Shown one piece after another: positions 61,441 to 64,000 of a stretch of DNA of 64,000 bases; the stretch's first letter is position 1, and every line of letters begins with the position of its first letter. The DNA lies in NCBI RefSeq assembly GCF_014196765.1, contig NZ_JACIEE010000002.1:124001-188000 (forward strand), written 5' to 3'. Below the pieces are notes generated by a model. It ran no database searches and was not told the DNA's origin. It saw only the letters and a list, made by a program, of their open reading frames with translations. A program made the translations under genes and the position numbers. The stretch is from Mycoplana azooxidifex (GTDB taxonomy: Bacteria > Pseudomonadota > Alphaproteobacteria > Rhizobiales > Rhizobiaceae).

Positions 61441-63836
61441 AGGTCATCCTTGCCGCGGCGCTGATCGCCTCCTGCGCGCTTTCGGCCCCCCTATATGCGC
61501 AGCAGCCGTTCGACATGAGCGGCGAGCGATCGCAAGACGCGACCGGCAACCCGCCGCAGCCGGGTCCGCCCCCCGTAGAGGGCCAGCCTTCCGCAGTTCA
61601 GCCGCCCGCGCCGGTGGAAAGCCCCCAGGCATCGCCGGCTGCACCGCCGGCAATCCCAGGCAGCCCCCCGCCGCAGCCTGCGAACGCGGCCGCCGGGCAG
61701 CGGATGTTCGTCATCCCGTCCGATCGCCTCAGTCTTGCCGGTGAGTTCGCCAATCGCGAATGGACCGTCTACCTCACGCCCGAACAGGCCGAGGCGGCCT
61801 CGAAACTGAACTTCGGCTACCGCAACAGCATCTACGTGGCCCCCGAGGCCTCGACGCTGTCGGTCTTCATCAACGACACCCTGATCGGCGAGGGGCCGAT
61901 CCAGTCGCCGGGCGGCGTGTCGGACAGGAGCTTCGAGATCCCCTATGGGCTGATGCGGCCGGGGACGAACAAGATCGGCTTCCGCGCCACGCAGCGACAC
62001 CGGACCGATTGCACGGTGCAGTCGACTTACGAGCTCTGGTCGGACGTCGTCCCCGAGCGGACATATCTCGAATTCGATGCGGCGAAGATGACCGCGCAGC
62101 CGACGCTGGACGACATCCGCGCCATCGGCGTCAATGCGCTTGGCCAGACCCGCTTCAACATCGTCGTGCCGAAACTGGAGCAGTCCGCGACGACGACCCC
62201 GCTGCTCCGGCTGTCGCAGGCGCTCGGCATGCTGGCTGCGATGCCCAACCAGATGTTCGAGGTCTCCACCAGCCTTCCCGCGAAAGCCGGGGCCGGCGAA
62301 CTGACGGTCGTCGTCGGGACCGCGGCCGAGCTCGAGGGCATCCTGCCAAGGCTGCCCGATGGCGCGCGCTCGGGCGGCATCGCAGCCTTCATCGAGAGCC
62401 CCGTCACCGGCGCGCAGATTCTGGTCCTGACCGGCCCGAACTGGCAGTCCGTCGAGAGCGTGGTCGAAAACATCCTGGCGCCGGTGGACCGGCCGGAGAA
62501 CGTCACCCGGGCGGTGTTGGCGACCCAGCGCTGGACCGGCATGAACACGCCGCTTCTGACCGGAAGCGCGCGCCTGCCGTTCTCGGCGCTGGGCCTGAAG
62601 TCGGCCGAATTCAGCGGTCGCCGGTTCCGCACCGGCTTCTATGTCGGCATTCCCTCCGACTTCTACGGGGATGCTTATGGCGAGGCCCGGATCCTGCTCG
62701 ATGCGGCCTATTCGCGCGACGTGCTGCCCGGCAGCCACATCGACGTCTACGTGAACGGCAGCATCGCCTCGACGGTGCCGATCACCAGGGCGGGCGGCGA
62801 TGTTCTGCGCCATCTTCCGATCCGCTTCACGATGCGCCATTTCCGCCCCGGCGCCAACCTGATCGAGATCGAGGCCGTGCTGCAGACCCGGGCCGACCAG
62901 GTCTGCTCGCCCGGCACCACCGCCGGCGGCGAGTCGCGCTTCGCCCTGTTCGACACCTCGGAGTTCCGTGTCGGCGACTTCGCCCGCATCGCCCAGCTTC
63001 CCAATCTCGCGGCCGTGGCCGGCACGGGCTTCCCCTACGGCCGCGGGGGCGAGACCGTCGACCTGATCGTCGAGCGGATCGACAACCAGACGCTGTCGGC
63101 GACGGCCACGCTGCTCAGCCAGCTTGCCGTCATGGCCGGACGGCCGATCCGCACCGTGCCCAAGGCGTCCGCCGTCGCCACGGGAGGGGGCAACGCGATC
63201 TTCGTCGGCCCGATATCGCAGATCCCGCCGGTGGCCCTGGCGCAGACCCATCTCTCCGAGGAGACGGCCAAGATCTGGGGCACCTCTGCTCAAGGTGCGC
63301 CCGCAGACGCCAACGCCGACATGCTGGACGAGTGGCGCCAGAAGACCAGCAGCAGTTCCTGGCAGAAGCCGTTCGTGGCCGTCAGCGACTGGCTGGACCG
63401 GACGTTCGACATTTCGCTGGGCTCGCTGCGGTTCCGGCCGGGCGACGAGGCGATGTTCGTGCCGCCCGACACCGCCAACGTGGTGATGGCGCAGGGCATC
63501 GGTCCGTCCGGCGGCGGCGCGTGGCTCGTGCTCACCGCGCCGACGCCCGAAAAGCTGCAAAGCGGAGCCGCCGCCCTGGCGCGCAACGCGAACTGGGAGC
63601 TTCTCTCCGGCTCGCTGACGCTGTTCGGCATCGGCGAAAACCCCATGGAATCGCGGCCGGTGACCCGCGTCACCTTCCTGCCGACGCAGCCGTTCTCCTT
63701 CTGGAACTACCGGCTGATCGCCGCGAACTGGCTGTCGACCAACATTCTCTCCTATGCCGTGCTGCTGGCCTGCCTGTCGGTTTTGCTGGGGCTCGTGACC
63801 TTCTCGCTGCTCGGTCGCTTCGGAAAGGGCAGGTAG
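61437..63836 (+). CDS. bcsB: Cellulose synthase periplasmic regulatory subunit
   Basis: The 799-residue BcsB has a signal peptide (1-21, YAQ), then a Pro-rich linker (about 37-85), two carbohydrate-binding/flavodoxin-like modules, and a single membrane anchor at the very end (about 768-790, ILSYAVLLACLSVLLGLV). It guides the new cellulose chain and is needed for BcsA activity. The start overlaps the bcsA stop as ATGA. The long proline-rich N-terminal linker varies between species. Confidence 0.94.
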   Translation: MKVILAAALIASCALSAPLYAQQPFDMSGERSQDATGNPPQPGPPPVEGQPSAVQPPAPVESPQASPAAPPAIPGSPPPQPANAAAGQRMFVIPSDRLSLAGEFANREWTVYLTPEQAEAASKLNFGYRNSIYVAPEASTLSVFINDTLIGEGPIQSPGGVSDRSFEIPYGLMRPGTNKIGFRATQRHRTDCTVQSTYELWSDVVPERTYLEFDAAKMTAQPTLDDIRAIGVNALGQTRFNIVVPKLEQSATTTPLLRLSQALGMLAAMPNQMFEVSTSLPAKAGAGELTVVVGTAAELEGILPRLPDGARSGGIAAFIESPVTGAQILVLTGPNWQSVESVVENILAPVDRPENVTRAVLATQRWTGMNTPLLTGSARLPFSALGLKSAEFSGRRFRTGFYVGIPSDFYGDAYGEARILLDAAYSRDVLPGSHIDVYVNGSIASTVPITRAGGDVLRHLPIRFTMRHFRPGANLIEIEAVLQTRADQVCSPGTTAGGESRFALFDTSEFRVGDFARIAQLPNLAAVAGTGFPYGRGGETVDLIVERIDNQTLSATATLLSQLAVMAGRPIRTVPKASAVATGGGNAIFVGPISQIPPVALAQTHLSEETAKIWGTSAQGAPADANADMLDEWRQKTSSSSWQKPFVAVSDWLDRTFDISLGSLRFRPGDEAMFVPPDTANVVMAQGIGPSGGGAWLVLTAPTPEKLQSGAAALARNANWELLSGSLTLFGIGENPMESRPVTRVTFLPTQPFSFWNYRLIAANWLSTNILSYAVLLACLSVLLGLVTFSLLGRFGKGR

Positions 63837-63991
63837 GTGATGGGGCAGGAGCCGCCGTCTTTACCGATCGTTAACCATAGTCTGGCTTTGTCGATATCTC
63901 GCCTGCCGGTGGAATCGCGTGCCGTCGGCGCGCGAAGCGTCGCGGGGACGGTGCCCCGTCGCGGACGCTCCAGGTGGAGACCGGCATCACG

Positions 63992-64000
63992 ATGAGATCC
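63992..64000 (+). CDS. Possible start of next bcs gene (cut by window end)
   Basis: The last nine bases read ATG AGA TCC and are preceded by AGGTGGAG at ribosome-site distance. In rhizobial cellulose operons an endoglucanase (bcsZ/celC) often follows bcsB. With three codons only, this is a suggestion from context. Confidence 0.3.

Noticed and set aside
61760-63874. 704-codon open frame overlapping bcsB in another phase
   Set aside because: bcsB has a signal peptide, expected length and ATGA coupling to bcsA. The other phase has Arg/Pro/Ala-rich text without any domain.
63837-63991. Possible short gene directly after bcsB (GTG/ATG at 63837-63840)
   Set aside because: The frame ends before the window end, has no recognised family and weak support; the region is more likely a spacer before the next bcs gene.

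Overview
The window is 64 kb of high-GC DNA without tRNA, rRNA, insertion sequences or CRISPR arrays. Gene content and protein style point to an alphaproteobacterium of the Rhizobiaceae (Rhizobium/Sinorhizobium/Agrobacterium/Shinella group). Supporting features are the aqpS-type arsenic operon, a fused PhaAB antiporter, a BcsN-BcsA-BcsB cellulose cluster and copper nitrite reductase with pseudoazurin. Dense ATGA stop-start overlaps mark many tightly packed operons. The species cannot be named from the sequence alone.

Region 1 (1-8.1 kb) is a low-oxygen respiration island. It holds the end of ubiT, then ubiU and ubiV (O2-independent ubiquinone hydroxylation), three small unknown genes, pseudoazurin, an NnrR-type Crp/Fnr regulator, nirV, nirK and nnrS. 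Four TTG-N8-CAA-like boxes sit in front of the pseudoazurin, regulator, nirK and nnrS genes and suggest a common NO/low-oxygen regulon. Region 2 (8.2-11.6 kb) is an arsenic operon arsR-aqpS-arsC-arsH-MFS with an ArsR-like operator.

Region 3 (11.7-17.9 kb) is a LacI regulator convergent with a sugar-type ABC importer operon that ends up coupled to a metallophosphoesterase. Region 4 (18.3-26.3 kb) is an organosulfur module: an Rrf2 regulator, a flavin reductase, an SsuD monooxygenase, an FAD/NAD(P)-binding protein, an acyl-CoA-dehydrogenase-like flavoprotein and an SsuACB importer. A PCu(A)C copper chaperone and a DUF2946-like protein follow.

Region 5 (27.6-40.2 kb) looks like a catabolic module for an unusual amino acid or small peptide. 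It contains RidA, an RpiR regulator, a D-threonine aldolase/D-serine dehydratase-type PLP enzyme, an M81 (MlrC) metallopeptidase, a dipeptide-type ABC importer and a dimethylglycine/sarcosine-dehydrogenase-like flavoprotein. A repeated GAAAAT(G/A)AAT motif lies in several of its promoters. Region 6 (40.4-42.0 kb) has a PQQ-type sugar dehydrogenase and a MarR regulator.

Region 7 (42.1-49.9 kb) is a surface-polysaccharide cluster. It carries rfbF and rfbG for CDP-4-keto-6-deoxyglucose, a C-methyltransferase, a 3,5-epimerase, a glycosyltransferase and, divergently, a methyltransferase, a CmcI-like protein and a sugar reductase/epimerase. RfbH is absent, which suggests a branched C-methyl deoxyhexose rather than a 3,6-dideoxyhexose. 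Region 8 (49.9-56.0 kb) is the seven-subunit Pha/Mrp cation/proton antiporter. Region 9 (56.2-58.1 kb) has purine-catabolism genes (ureidoglycine aminohydrolase, XdhC). Region 10 (58.1-64 kb) is bcsN-bcsA-bcsB, with the next gene probably starting at the very end.
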